Shown one piece after another: positions 49,400 through 57,805 of a DNA stretch of 64,000 nucleotides. Where the stretch lies: positions 13,605 through 77,604 of the forward strand of contig NZ_JAKKIE010000012.1 in assembly GCF_021742065.1 (NCBI RefSeq), read 5' to 3'. The notes under the pieces were generated by a model. That model saw only the letters and a list, made by a program, of their open reading frames with translations. It ran no database searches and was not told the DNA's origin. The translations under genes and the position numbers were made by a program. The DNA is from Rhizorhapis sp. SPR117 (lineage in GTDB: Bacteria > Pseudomonadota > Alphaproteobacteria > Sphingomonadales > Sphingomonadaceae). The first letter of the stretch is position 1; the number at the start of each line of letters is the position of its first letter.

Positions 49400-49921
49400 A
49401 TGGACTCAAAGCCCCTCCCTTTCGATTCGGATGCTCCACTTGGGGCACGCCGTGCCATCATCCGGCGCAATCCCGAGACGATGCAAGAAATCGAGATGCT
49501 TGAGGCGACCTGGGGTTCCAATCCCCGGTTCAGCGACGGCACGCCATTCCGCTTCGTGCGTTCCGAAGGCCGCACATTTCCAAGCCAACGCTGCCTGATT
49601 CCGGCCTCGGAATTCCAGATGACGGTCGGCGACAAGCGGTATCGCGTTACTCTCGACGGCGGCAACTTCTTCTATCTCGCCGGCATCTGGGAGCCTGCGA
49701 TGGGCGAATGGCCGCTCTGCTACCGAATCGTCACGGTGCCTGCGAATCCCGAGATTGCCCGCTACCAGGAGCGGCATGGCGCGATCATCCACCGACGCCA
49801 GGTGATGCAATGGCTCGACCATCAGATGCCCGAAATTGATCTTCTCGAGGCACCGCCTGCACGAACCTTCCTCATCAAAGAGATAATGGACGGCCCGCGT
49901 CAGGCCGCGCTGGCGCTATGA
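49400..49921 (+). CDS. SRAP-like paralogue lacking the catalytic Cys2
   Basis: 173 residues with clear SRAP core motifs: FRFVRSEGRTFPSQRCLIPA, GNFFYLAGIWEPAMGEWPLC, TVPANPEIARYQERHGAII and HRRQVMQWLDHQMPEIDLLE. It starts MDSKPLPFDSD, so there is no Met-Cys N-terminus and the abasic-site crosslink chemistry should be absent; the Glu of RSEGR and a His in HGAIIHRR remain. It is divergent from the complete YedK gene and shares its LexA box. It may bind single-stranded or damaged DNA without crosslinking, or reverse the crosslink; both are guesses. Confidence 0.85.
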   Translation: MDSKPLPFDSDAPLGARRAIIRRNPETMQEIEMLEATWGSNPRFSDGTPFRFVRSEGRTFPSQRCLIPASEFQMTVGDKRYRVTLDGGNFFYLAGIWEPAMGEWPLCYRIVTVPANPEIARYQERHGAIIHRRQVMQWLDHQMPEIDLLEAPPARTFLIKEIMDGPRQAALAL

Positions 49922-50125
49922 GCGGCGCTGCTTTTTGACACTCCTGCATCGCGCAGTTCGGGAATGGGCATGTCGATCTAGTAGTGCCCAGATTGAATTT
50001 TCATATCCCGACGCGTGCCGGCGGAATGCTCACGACGCGAGGTCAGCCTGGGGCTACGGTGTCGAACATTCCGATTGATCTTCCCGCAGGGTGCGCGCGC
50101 TGCTCCCGGGTGCTAGTCGTCGCCT

Positions 50126-50866
50126 ATGGCCAGGTTCACGAACAAGCGCATCCTGATTACCGGCGGCACCAGTGGTATGGGGCTCGCTGGCGCCAAGCGC
50201 ATCGTCGCCGAGGGCGGCGCAGTCATAGTCACCGGCCTGGACGCATCGCGAATCAGCGGAACTCGCAGATGCTTGGGCGAGAGCGGACAGGTTCTCTTCA
50301 ACGACGCGGCTGATCCCGCTTCGCCGGACGCGTTGGCGGATGCGGTACGATCAGACGGTGGACTGGATGGTCTGTGGCTGAACGCTGGCTATGCCGCCCT
50401 CGGTGCGCCTGAAGAGATGGAGGCTAGCGCGTTTGACCGGATGATGGCGGCGAACGTCCGAGGGCCGATGCTCCAGCTCGCAAGCCTGTCGTCCCTTCTC
50501 AGCGCCGGCGGTTCGGTCGTGGTCACGTCTTCCTCATCCACCTACGAAGGAGCGGCTTCAACCAGCCTCTATGCCGCCACCAAGGGCGCCATCGTTGCGA
50601 TGGCGCGATCGTGGGCCACGGCGCTCGCGCCGCGCGGAATCCGCGTCAATGTTTTGGTGCCTGGGCCAATCGAGACAAATTTCCGCCATTTCCTGCCGGA
50701 AGAAGCCAAGCGGGGCTTTGAACAATTCGTCATCGGGCAGGTGCCGCTTGGACGCGCTGGAACCGCTGCTGAGGCGGCAGCGGTGGCCCTTTTCCTTCTG
50801 TCTGACGATGCCTCTTATGTCACCGGAAGCCAGTATGCGGTCGACGGCGGATTAGTGATGCAGTAG
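50126..50866 (+). CDS. SDR-family oxidoreductase
   Basis: 246 residues, classical short-chain dehydrogenase. Cofactor motif ILITGGTSGMGLAGAKRIV, LWLNAGYAALGAPEE as the NAG motif, catalytic Ser and Tyr-x3-Lys in SLYAATKGAIVAMARSWA, and C-terminal YVTGSQYAVDGGLVM. No Asp at the end of beta-2 is obvious (VTGLDAS has one), so cofactor preference is open. Stands alone; the start follows no strong ribosome site. Confidence 0.92.
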   Translation: MARFTNKRILITGGTSGMGLAGAKRIVAEGGAVIVTGLDASRISGTRRCLGESGQVLFNDAADPASPDALADAVRSDGGLDGLWLNAGYAALGAPEEMEASAFDRMMAANVRGPMLQLASLSSLLSAGGSVVVTSSSSTYEGAASTSLYAATKGAIVAMARSWATALAPRGIRVNVLVPGPIETNFRHFLPEEAKRGFEQFVIGQVPLGRAGTAAEAAAVALFLLSDDASYVTGSQYAVDGGLVMQ

Positions 50867-50939
50867 CGCCCACTCGCGCCCCACTAGCCGTCATGAATCA
50901 GCGACCCGATTACCGGGATAGCGAACGCGAGGCACCCAA

Positions 50940-51152
50940 ATGCAGGAGCATCTCCACGATCCCAAGTTCGACGAGCACCCGGGCTCGTACACCGAAAAGG
51001 ATCCCGAGGATTGGGTGTCTGGCAACGGTCGCATGACCGGCCCGCAGGCCGACGTTGTGCGAAGAGGCACAGGTCGAGCCACCGTCCCGCGATCTGAGCA
51101 AAGCGGACGCATCCAAGCTGTTGATGACCTCAAGGCAAAACTCGGCCGCTAG
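50940..51152 (+). pseudogene. DUF3072 protein with two compensating frameshifts
   Basis: The 70-codon frame begins like DUF3072 proteins (KDPEDWVSGNGRMTGPQA) and ends DDLKAKLGR, but the middle is unlike the family. In another frame the middle reads TLCEEAQVEPPSRDLSKADA then SKLL, exactly the expected DUF3072 core. So a deletion of about 11 bases after GPQA and a one-base loss before DDL shift out and back. The product would have a scrambled centre. Ribosome site GAGG is present. Confidence 0.6.
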
Positions 51153-51235
51153 GGCGGCGATCGGCGGCAAAGCCAACCGACCACATCGCCGCTAGCCAAG
51201 ACGCGATAAGGCATCCGCCGATCCGCTCCCGACGC

Positions 51236-51469
51236 TTAGCCGACCGCGCTCTCGTGGTCCGAACGCGTCGGAATGCGTGACTGAACCTTGTCCTGCTTGG
51301 TGACGCGCGTCGGTTCGGGATCGCCGCCCAGCGCCGTCTTTTCCTCATCCTCGCTGCCGATATCGATTGCCAGCGTACCGCCGCTGCTGCCCGACTGGGA
51401 TGGCGTGCTGGGTTCAGCATTGAGGTCGCCATCGTCGCGTCCGCTGCCTGCCAAGTTCTTACCGGGCAT
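51236..51469 (-). CDS. Small acidic hypothetical protein
   Basis: 77 residues from MPGKNLAGSGRDDGDLN with GGAG seven bases upstream. Low-complexity, acidic and probably disordered: STPSQSGSSGGTLAIDIGSE, then EDEEKTALGGDPEPTRV. Seems a conserved small sphingomonad protein by style, but I cannot name a family. It may be stress-induced like its neighbours. Confidence 0.55.
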   Translation of the reverse strand: MPGKNLAGSGRDDGDLNAEPSTPSQSGSSGGTLAIDIGSEDEEKTALGGDPEPTRVTKQDKVQSRIPTRSDHESAVG

Positions 51470-51635
51470 CCTGATTCTCCTGCTATCTCGATTAGCGTTC
51501 ACAACACCGGCACGGCGATTGCGATCCCGCCTGAGGGATGAGCCGTAGCAGCGGCTCGGCGCGCCGCAGCGAGCCGATGGAAACCAGAGCGCGCGTCAAG
51601 GGTTCTCGAAGACGGGGCAATGAAGGAGTCGAACA

Positions 51636-51932
51636 ATGCCCCAGGGCGACAAGAGCAGCTACACCGACAAGCAAAAGCGCAAGGCCGAGCATATCGAGGA
51701 AGGATATGAAAAGCGCGGCACGCCCAAGAAGGAAGCGGAGAGCCGCGCCTGGGCGACGGTCAACAAGGAATCCGGCGGCGGCAACAAGTCGGGATCGGGT
51801 CGCGGCAAGAAGGACACGCACGTCTCATCATCGCGCGGCGGACGCGCTCACAAGTCCGGCTCGGCCGAACAGCGCTCGGCGGCCGCCCGCAAGGGGTGGG
51901 AGACGCGGCGGAGGAACGCTGGCGGCAAGTGA
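51636..51932 (+). CDS. Lys/Gly-rich small protein (annotated elsewhere as plasmid stabilization protein)
   Basis: 98 residues. N-terminal MPQGDKSSYTDKQKRKAEHI, then EEGYEKRGTPKKEAESRAWA and TVNKESGGGNKSGSGRG; the end is AAARKGWETRRRNAGGK, similar to KGG-type stress repeats. Proteins with this N-terminus are widespread in alphaproteobacteria and often carry the label plasmid stabilization protein without proof. Probably a disordered, nucleic-acid-binding stress protein. Confidence 0.75.
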   Translation: MPQGDKSSYTDKQKRKAEHIEEGYEKRGTPKKEAESRAWATVNKESGGGNKSGSGRGKKDTHVSSSRGGRAHKSGSAEQRSAAARKGWETRRRNAGGK

Positions 51933-51989
51933 ACCCACCGCAGGCGTGACTCGATCGATTCCCTGTCGCCATAGCCTCGTTCACAAAGC

Positions 51990-52460
51990 TCAGGCGCATG
52001 CGCCTCGGGCTACCTCGTCAGTGAGACCGACCGTATCGGCCCGGAAACGGGCATGTCGTGGCAGGCTATCGCTTGTCCCGAACCAGGCGATGCGACTTTG
52101 TACCCAGATATGGAATCCCGGCGCGACCGCCTCCGGCCACTCGAGCGTCGCGATCGTGAAATCGATCGTATCCGGCTGGTGGGTGACCCGCATGGTGAGC
52201 GGCGTCCCGCAGGCGCCGCAGAATCCGCGTTCGCCAAACTCCGAGGACAGGCGGACAAAAGGCTCGCCGCTGGTGACGTGATAGTCTGCCAGCGGGACGG
52301 TCGCGAACGCCATGACCGGCGCCCCGCTCATCAGCTGACAGATGCGACAGTGGCAGTATCCGGCATCGAATGGGGGCGACAGCAAATCATAATGGATCGC
52401 GCCGCAGGCACAGCGGCCGGTCAGCGGGAGGGCATCTTCGCAGATATCGTCAGTTGTCAC
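51990..52460 (-). CDS. GFA-family (CENP-V-like) zinc protein
   Basis: 156 residues with a GTG start at 52460 overlapping the 3' end of the cupin gene. Zinc-binding cysteines lie in TGRCACGAIHYDLLSPPF, AGYCHCRICQLMSGAPVM and FCGACGTPLTMRV. The fold is that of glutathione-dependent formaldehyde-activating enzyme-like proteins; most members have unknown substrates. It is the last gene of a minus-strand coupled series ligD, xthA, cupin, GFA. Confidence 0.85.
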   Translation of the reverse strand: MTTDDICEDALPLTGRCACGAIHYDLLSPPFDAGYCHCRICQLMSGAPVMAFATVPLADYHVTSGEPFVRLSSEFGERGFCGACGTPLTMRVTHQPDTIDFTIATLEWPEAVAPGFHIWVQSRIAWFGTSDSLPRHARFRADTVGLTDEVARGACA

Positions 52461-52974
52461 CGGCCCGCTCCTGTTCGTGCCAATGCTCGGTAAGGACGCC
52501 CGACGCGCCGGCAACGGGATCGTGGTTCGGGATTGCGAGGGCGTGCATATGGCGGCGCGTCTCGGCCGACGGCGCATCTCGGCGGATGTCCCACCCCTGA
52601 CCTTGCGGATAGGCCCCGACCACGAGAAAGTCGTCACTGACATCGAGGCGGCGATGCCCGGTGCCGACGGGCAGAACGAGCGCATCGCCGGCGCTGACGG
52701 CAATCTTGCGGCCCCCGGGGCCGCCGAGCATCAGCGTCCCCGAGCCTGCGGCGATGCCGAGCGCCTCATGCGCGGTCGAATGGTAATGATGGTAGTCATA
52801 GACGGTGTCGCGCCACTGTGGCGGCCAACCATGATCGGCGAACATCTTTTCGAATTGCTGCGCCGCTTTGTCACCCTCGGTATGGACCACGCCACGATAA
52901 ACGAGAACCGGCAGCCGATCATTGTTCGGCACCCAGCCATTCTCATGGAGGAGGAACTGCTCGGTCTCCATCAT
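52450..52974 (-). CDS. Cupin-domain protein (YjlB-like)
   Basis: 174 residues from MMETEQFLLHENGWVPNNDR; the ATG overlaps the exonuclease III stop (ATGA). The cupin barrel has VYDYHHYHSTAHEALGIAAG as motif 1 with metal-type His residues and DALVLPVGTGHRRLDVSDDF as motif 2. A later DIRRDAPSAETRRHM tail is typical of the YjlB group. Function in the repair-gene operon is unknown. Confidence 0.85.
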   Translation of the reverse strand: MMETEQFLLHENGWVPNNDRLPVLVYRGVVHTEGDKAAQQFEKMFADHGWPPQWRDTVYDYHHYHSTAHEALGIAAGSGTLMLGGPGGRKIAVSAGDALVLPVGTGHRRLDVSDDFLVVGAYPQGQGWDIRRDAPSAETRRHMHALAIPNHDPVAGASGVLTEHWHEQERAGDN

Positions 52975-53789
52975 AAGTGCTCCTGCGCTGCGATCTTTCG
53001 TCGGCGCTTTTGTTTCGCCTCGCCAAGCTCGATCCACACCGGCGCATGGTCGCTGGTCTTCTCCCAGCCTCGCGCCCGCGTGTCGACCTCCGCTGCGACA
53101 AGCCTGGCAGCGGCTGCCGGGTTGAGCAGAAAATGGTCGATGCGCAGGCCCGCGTTCCGCTCGAACGCGCCGCGCCAATATTTCCAGAAGGTGTAGATCG
53201 TGTCGCGGGGATGGAGATGCCGGATGGCGTCGGTCCAGCCCTGGTCGAGGAGCCGCTGCCAGGCCGCCCTAACCTCTGGCGCGAACAGCGCGTCTTCGCG
53301 CCACCGCTCGGGGGCATAGACGTCGATGTCGGTCGGCATCACGTTGTAGTCGCCCGCGACGATCACCGGCGCGTCAAGATCGATCAGCGTTCCCAGATGC
53401 TCGTGCAGCCGGTCGAACCAGCGCAGCTTGAAGTCGAATTTGGAGCCAGGACGCGGATTGCCATTCGGAAGATAGAGCCCGGCGATCAGCACGCCGCCCA
53501 CCGCCGCTTCGATATAGCGGCTTTGCACGTCGTCGGGGTCGCCAGGCAGGCCGCGCCGGGTCTCGTGGATTTCGCCGACGCGGCTCAGCAGCGCGACGCC
53601 GTTCCAGCGGCTCTGGCCGTGCCAGATTGCCTGATAGCCGGCGGCGCGGATCGCATGCTCTGGGAAATTCTCCTGCGGCGCCTTCAACTCCTGCAAACAA
53701 ACGATGTCGGGCTCCGCGAGGTTGAGCCATCGCAGCAGCACTGGCAACCGGCCATTGACGCCGTTCACATTGTATGTGGCGATCTTCAC
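52971..53789 (-). CDS. xthA: Exodeoxyribonuclease III
   Basis: 272 residues. AP endonuclease and 3'-5' exonuclease. GTG start overlaps the ligD stop (GTGA). Active-site motifs: IATYNVNGVNGRLPVLLRWL, VCLQELKAPQENFPEHAI (catalytic Glu), VIVAGDYNVMPTDIDVY (Asp/Asn) and KTSDHAPVWIEL (catalytic His). RIDHFLLN is the usual preceding motif. It follows LigD in a coupled operon, fitting end-processing of DNA breaks. Confidence 0.95.
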   Translation of the reverse strand: MKIATYNVNGVNGRLPVLLRWLNLAEPDIVCLQELKAPQENFPEHAIRAAGYQAIWHGQSRWNGVALLSRVGEIHETRRGLPGDPDDVQSRYIEAAVGGVLIAGLYLPNGNPRPGSKFDFKLRWFDRLHEHLGTLIDLDAPVIVAGDYNVMPTDIDVYAPERWREDALFAPEVRAAWQRLLDQGWTDAIRHLHPRDTIYTFWKYWRGAFERNAGLRIDHFLLNPAAAARLVAAEVDTRARGWEKTSDHAPVWIELGEAKQKRRRKIAAQEHL

Positions 53790-55675
53790 AGGTCCGGGAG
53801 TTCCTGGTCGGCGCGTCCCCAAGCTGACAACGCTCTGGACCTTGCCCGCTTCAACAATTCCTTCGCGTCGCCGACATGGAAATGCGAGGGCTTGTCGATC
53901 GTTTCCATTTCCTTCCATGTGATGGGCGCCGCGACCGGCGCGCCCTCGCGCGACCGCGCGCTGTAAGGCATCACCGCCGTCGCGCCGCGCTGGTTCCTCA
54001 GATAGTCGACGAAGATGCGGCCCTTGCGCTGCGCCTTGGGCAGAGCGGCGGTGAAATGCGCGGGGTCCGACTGCGCCACCGCCTGGGCAAGCCGGTGTGC
54101 GAAGTCCTTGACCTCGGGCCATTCGGCGCGGGGCGTGAGCGGCGCGATGACATGGACGCCCTTGCCGCCGGTCAGCATCGGGAAGGTCTCCAGGCCTATC
54201 GATTTCAGAATGTCGCGGAAATGGAAGGCCGCGGTTCTCACATTCTCGAAATCCAGACCCTCGTCCGGATCGAGATCGAACACCAGCCTATCGGCCTTCT
54301 CGACATCCTCGATGCGCGCGCCCCAACCATGGAATTCAATCGTGCCCATCTGGACGCAGGTCATCAGCCCTTCGGGCGTGTCGATGTAGAGGTAGGGCTC
54401 CTCGTGGCCGTCTTTCTCCATGATCCGGATGTGGTGGACGGCATCGCCGAAGCTGCCGGCATCATGCTTCTGGAAGAAGCATTTCCTGGCGCGACCCTGC
54501 GGGCAGCGCACCAGGCTGATCGGCCGCGAGCCGGTCCAGGGCAGCATGATCGGGGCCACCGCGTCATAATAGTCGGCAAGCTGTCCCTTGGTGATGTTGC
54601 TCTCGGGATAGATGACGCGCTCTCGATTGCTTATCTTCACCAGCGACGATGCCGGCGCGGTCGCTTCCTCGACCGGCGCTTCGGTCTCGAGCACGACCGC
54701 TTCGGGCTTCTTGTCCTCGCGCAAGCCGAGATAGCTCGGATGCCGAAGCGTGCCTTCGTTGGTCATCTCGGTATAGGCGATCTCGGCGACCAGCGTTGGC
54801 TTCAGCCAGTGCGCGCCGCGGACCTCGGCGCGCGGCGCCTTCAGGGTCGGATCCGTCTGCTTCATGATCTCCATCAGCCGGAACAGCTCGGCCGTGTCGA
54901 AGCCAGTCCCGACCTTGCCGGCATAGCGAAGCTCACCCTTGTCGTGGACGCCGAGGATCAACGAGCGGAACGAGCGCGATTTGTCCGATGGGGTCCAGCC
55001 GACGATCACGAATTCCTGGCGCTTGATGCACTTGGTCTTCAGCCAGCCACCCGAGCGCGCGCCGACATATTTGCCGGTTACGAGCTTGGAGACAACGCCT
55101 TCGAGACCGGCGGCGCAGAAGCTGCTGAGCAGCTTCTCGCCGCTGCCGACGATATGATCCGAAAAGCGGATCCGGTTCTTGGACCTCTGCAGGATCGCCC
55201 GAAGCTTTGCCTTGCGGTCGACAAGCGGGAGGCCCGTCAGGTCCTCGCCGTCCAGCTCGAGCAGATCGAATGCATAATAGTCGATGTTGCCCGGCGCGCC
55301 CTTGAGCGCGCCTTGCAGCGCCTGGAAGCTCGATCGCCCTTCGGCATCGAGCACCACCGCCTCGCCATCGATCAGCGCCGAGCCGACTTTGAGCTTGAGC
55401 GCGTCCGCGAGGATGCCCGCGAAGCGATCCGACCAGTCGAGCCCCGAGCGCGTATAGGCGCGCGCCTCGCCACCACCGATCGCGACCAGGGTCCGGTAAC
55501 CGTCATATTTCATCTCGTGCAGCCAACGGTCGCCCGAGGGAACGACGTCAACGAGCCGCGCGAGCTGGAGGGGCCGGAATGGAGGTGGGCCGGCGCGAGC
55601 GACGGATCGGGCTGTCGTTCGACCGCCGCGATCCGCAGCTCCCTGGCGCGCAATTGAAGTGAGCGTTCTTCCCAT
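53786..55675 (-). CDS. ligD: DNA ligase D without the phosphoesterase domain
   Basis: 629 residues from MGRTLTSIARQGAADRGGR. Domain order: ATP-dependent ligase (catalytic Lys in WLHEMKYDGYRTLVAIGGG near residue 60; EGVVSK, then LKTKCIKRQEFVIVGWTPSD), OB domain, then the archaeo-eukaryotic primase-like polymerase (WGARIEDVEKADRLVFDLDP with the Asp-x-Asp pair, TGGKGVHVIAPL). Full LigD of Pseudomonas type has an N-terminal phosphoesterase domain of about 170 residues, which is absent; upstream in-frame sequence is not domain-like. LigD acts with Ku in bacterial NHEJ; no ku gene is in the window. Confidence 0.93.
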   Translation of the reverse strand: MGRTLTSIARQGAADRGGRTTARSVARAGPPPFRPLQLARLVDVVPSGDRWLHEMKYDGYRTLVAIGGGEARAYTRSGLDWSDRFAGILADALKLKVGSALIDGEAVVLDAEGRSSFQALQGALKGAPGNIDYYAFDLLELDGEDLTGLPLVDRKAKLRAILQRSKNRIRFSDHIVGSGEKLLSSFCAAGLEGVVSKLVTGKYVGARSGGWLKTKCIKRQEFVIVGWTPSDKSRSFRSLILGVHDKGELRYAGKVGTGFDTAELFRLMEIMKQTDPTLKAPRAEVRGAHWLKPTLVAEIAYTEMTNEGTLRHPSYLGLREDKKPEAVVLETEAPVEEATAPASSLVKISNRERVIYPESNITKGQLADYYDAVAPIMLPWTGSRPISLVRCPQGRARKCFFQKHDAGSFGDAVHHIRIMEKDGHEEPYLYIDTPEGLMTCVQMGTIEFHGWGARIEDVEKADRLVFDLDPDEGLDFENVRTAAFHFRDILKSIGLETFPMLTGGKGVHVIAPLTPRAEWPEVKDFAHRLAQAVAQSDPAHFTAALPKAQRKGRIFVDYLRNQRGATAVMPYSARSREGAPVAAPITWKEMETIDKPSHFHVGDAKELLKRARSRALSAWGRADQELPDL

Positions 55676-55777
55676 CACTCCAAGACTCGATTCGACCGCC
55701 AATCGTTCCCCTTTGTCGACGACGCAGAAACTCTCCGGAATCGAGGACGTTGAAGCTGCGGCAACAAGGAGGCCGAA

Positions 55778-55954
55778 ATGGCAGACGACAAGACAGTTCG
55801 AGCGCCCCAGGACAGCGCGCGCATTGCCATGGGTGAGGATTACGAAGTCGAATATTGGACCGAAAGGTTCGGCATCAGCCGCGAGAAACTTCAGGAAGCC
55901 GTCGAAACGGTCGGCAACAGCGCTACCGCGGTAGAAAAATATCTCAATCGTTAG
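55778..55954 (+). CDS. DUF3606 small protein
   Basis: 58 residues, MADDKTVRAPQDSARIAMGE then DYEVEYWTERFGISREKLQE and AVETVGNSATAVEKYLNR. This is the DUF3606 pattern, a helix-turn-helix-like small domain common in alphaproteobacterial stress regulons. The ATG follows AAGGAGG with ideal spacing. Divergent from ligD. Function unknown. Confidence 0.82.
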   Translation: MADDKTVRAPQDSARIAMGEDYEVEYWTERFGISREKLQEAVETVGNSATAVEKYLNR

Positions 55955-56072
55955 AATGTGCGTCGACGATCGATGCAGGACGGAGCCAGCACCGATCGTC
56001 GTCGCCGGCATGGAAGACCCTGTTAAATTGACTTGCCATCGGCTATGACCTCATGGGGGAGCCGAGCAAGTT

Positions 56073-56255
56073 ATGGCGTTTACGATAGCCTTTGCCTTTG
56101 TACCTATTGGCTTACTCGTGCTTTGGCGCCGCCAAAGGAAGAATGCCGCCGGCATCATGAAGAAAATCGACGAAGCCTTGGCCAACGCACGTCAAGAGCA
56201 AGATCCGGACCGGAGTTTTGATATCGTCCGGGCCAAGCACGAGACGCGGCATTAA
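56073..56255 (+). CDS. Small single-helix membrane protein
   Basis: 60 residues: an N-terminal membrane helix (AFTIAFAFVPIGLLVLWRRQ) followed by a charged helical tail (KKIDEALANARQEQDPDRSF). Composition is natural, but the ribosome site is weak. It may be a small membrane-anchored protein; family not recognised. Confidence 0.45.
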   Translation: MAFTIAFAFVPIGLLVLWRRQRKNAAGIMKKIDEALANARQEQDPDRSFDIVRAKHETRH

Positions 56256-56343
56256 TGCCGGTGGCTTCGAGACACGATTAGGAAAAGCCCCCACCGCATC
56301 AGGTTCGACAGGGCCTGCTTCCCTGTTTGCCATCGCCGGAACG

Positions 56344-57636
56344 CTATGCGCCCCAGGTCGCAAACAATCCGATCGCCGCAAGCGTCATAACAGCGGTCGC
56401 TGTCCAGCCGACGATCTTCAGTCCAAAGGGAAGCCTGAAATCCCCCATGGCGGGACCGTGGCTCGACAGATGCATCATCAGGGCCATGACCGGAACGGCG
56501 ACGACCCCATTGATAACCGCGCTCCAGAAAAGCGCCTTGATCGGATCGATAGGGCTGACATTCAGCACCACCCCGAGGAGCGTTGCGATGGCGATGGCGG
56601 CGTAAAACGCCTTCGCGCGGCCTGGCCGGCGCGCTAGGCCCACATGCCATCCGAATGTCTCGCCCAGGGCATAGGCAGAGGACCCAGCCAGCACCGGCAA
56701 TGCCAGGAGCCCTGTGCCGATAATGCCCACCGCGAAGACGAGAGAGGCAAAGCGACCGGCGATCGGCCGAAGCGCCTCCGCGGCTTCTGAGGAGGTCTGG
56801 ATGTCCGTCACGCCCTTGGCATGCAGCGTCGCGGCGACGGTCACGATGATGAACAGGGCGACCGCGTTCGAGAGCGCCATCCCGACAAAGGTGTCGATCC
56901 GAATCCGCCTGAATTCTACATCGGCCTCCTGCGGAGCACGCTCCAGGGGCTTCGCATGGCTGCGCTCCCGAACTTCGTCGACCTCCTCCTCGGCTTGCCA
57001 GAAGAACAGATACGGGCTGATCGTCGTGCCGAGGATCGCCACAACCGCGGTCATATAGCTCGCGGATAACGTGATGTTCGGAACGACCAGACTATGCGCG
57101 ACGGTGGTCCAGGGAACATGCACGACAAAGGCGACGCCGACATAGGCGAAGAGCGAGAGCGTCAGCCATTTCAGAATGGAGACGTAGCGGGAATATTGCG
57201 AGAAGACCTCCAGCAGCACGGTGACCAGCCCGAAGCCCGCCACATATACGAGTGCCGGCCCGCCGATGAGGAGCTTGAGCGCGGCGCCCATTGCGCCGAG
57301 ATCGGCGCCGATGTTGATGATGTTCGCGATCACCAGCAACGCCACGATGCCGTAGCCGACCCCGGCGGGATAATGTCGCCTCAGATTACCCGCGATACCT
57401 CGGCCGGTAACGCGCCCGATGCGCGCGGCAATCTCCTGGATCGCGCACATTAGCGGCCAGCTGAAGAGCATTACCCAGCTCAGGCCGTAACCGAATTGCG
57501 CACCCACCTGGGAATAGGTTGCGATGCCACTCGGATCGTCGTCCGACGCCCCGGTTATGAGACCAGGACCCAATACCTTCAGCAGCTTGGGTCGCTCGGG
57601 TTTTTCTATACTGGCGTCAGCGCTGAAAGAGTCCAA
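56344..57636 (-). CDS. NRAMP-like divalent-metal transporter with altered metal site
   Basis: 430 residues, about 11 membrane helices. The first helix reads TGASDDDPSGIATYSQVGAQ, where canonical NRAMP has DPGN; helix six reads AILGTTISPYLFFWQAEEEV, where canonical NRAMP has a Met-Pro-His motif. Loss of the Asn and Met is a feature of NRAMP-related magnesium-type transporters rather than Mn/Fe carriers, so Mg2+ or another hard cation is plausible. A charged cytoplasmic loop (EVRERSHAKPLERAPQEAD) follows helix six. Stands alone on the minus strand. Confidence 0.85.
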   Translation of the reverse strand: MDSFSADASIEKPERPKLLKVLGPGLITGASDDDPSGIATYSQVGAQFGYGLSWVMLFSWPLMCAIQEIAARIGRVTGRGIAGNLRRHYPAGVGYGIVALLVIANIINIGADLGAMGAALKLLIGGPALVYVAGFGLVTVLLEVFSQYSRYVSILKWLTLSLFAYVGVAFVVHVPWTTVAHSLVVPNITLSASYMTAVVAILGTTISPYLFFWQAEEEVDEVRERSHAKPLERAPQEADVEFRRIRIDTFVGMALSNAVALFIIVTVAATLHAKGVTDIQTSSEAAEALRPIAGRFASLVFAVGIIGTGLLALPVLAGSSAYALGETFGWHVGLARRPGRAKAFYAAIAIATLLGVVLNVSPIDPIKALFWSAVINGVVAVPVMALMMHLSSHGPAMGDFRLPFGLKIVGWTATAVMTLAAIGLFATWGA

Positions 57637-57805
57637 GTCCCGTCCTTTAATCTGGTGGCCTCCGCCACGAATAAACGGTTCAGCGCAGCGCCCAACTTAG
57701 AAGGACGGCTCAGCCATCAGGGTCAAGAGCGATTTTTGCCAGGGAATATCCAGATACCCATCCGTCAGCCAGAAGTTCAATCCAGCTGGTCCACGTTCCC
57801 CTGAA

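Noticed and set aside
53876..55657. Open frame of about 590 codons on the plus strand opposite ligD
   Set aside because: Antisense shadow of the ligase and polymerase domains; no start site or domain.
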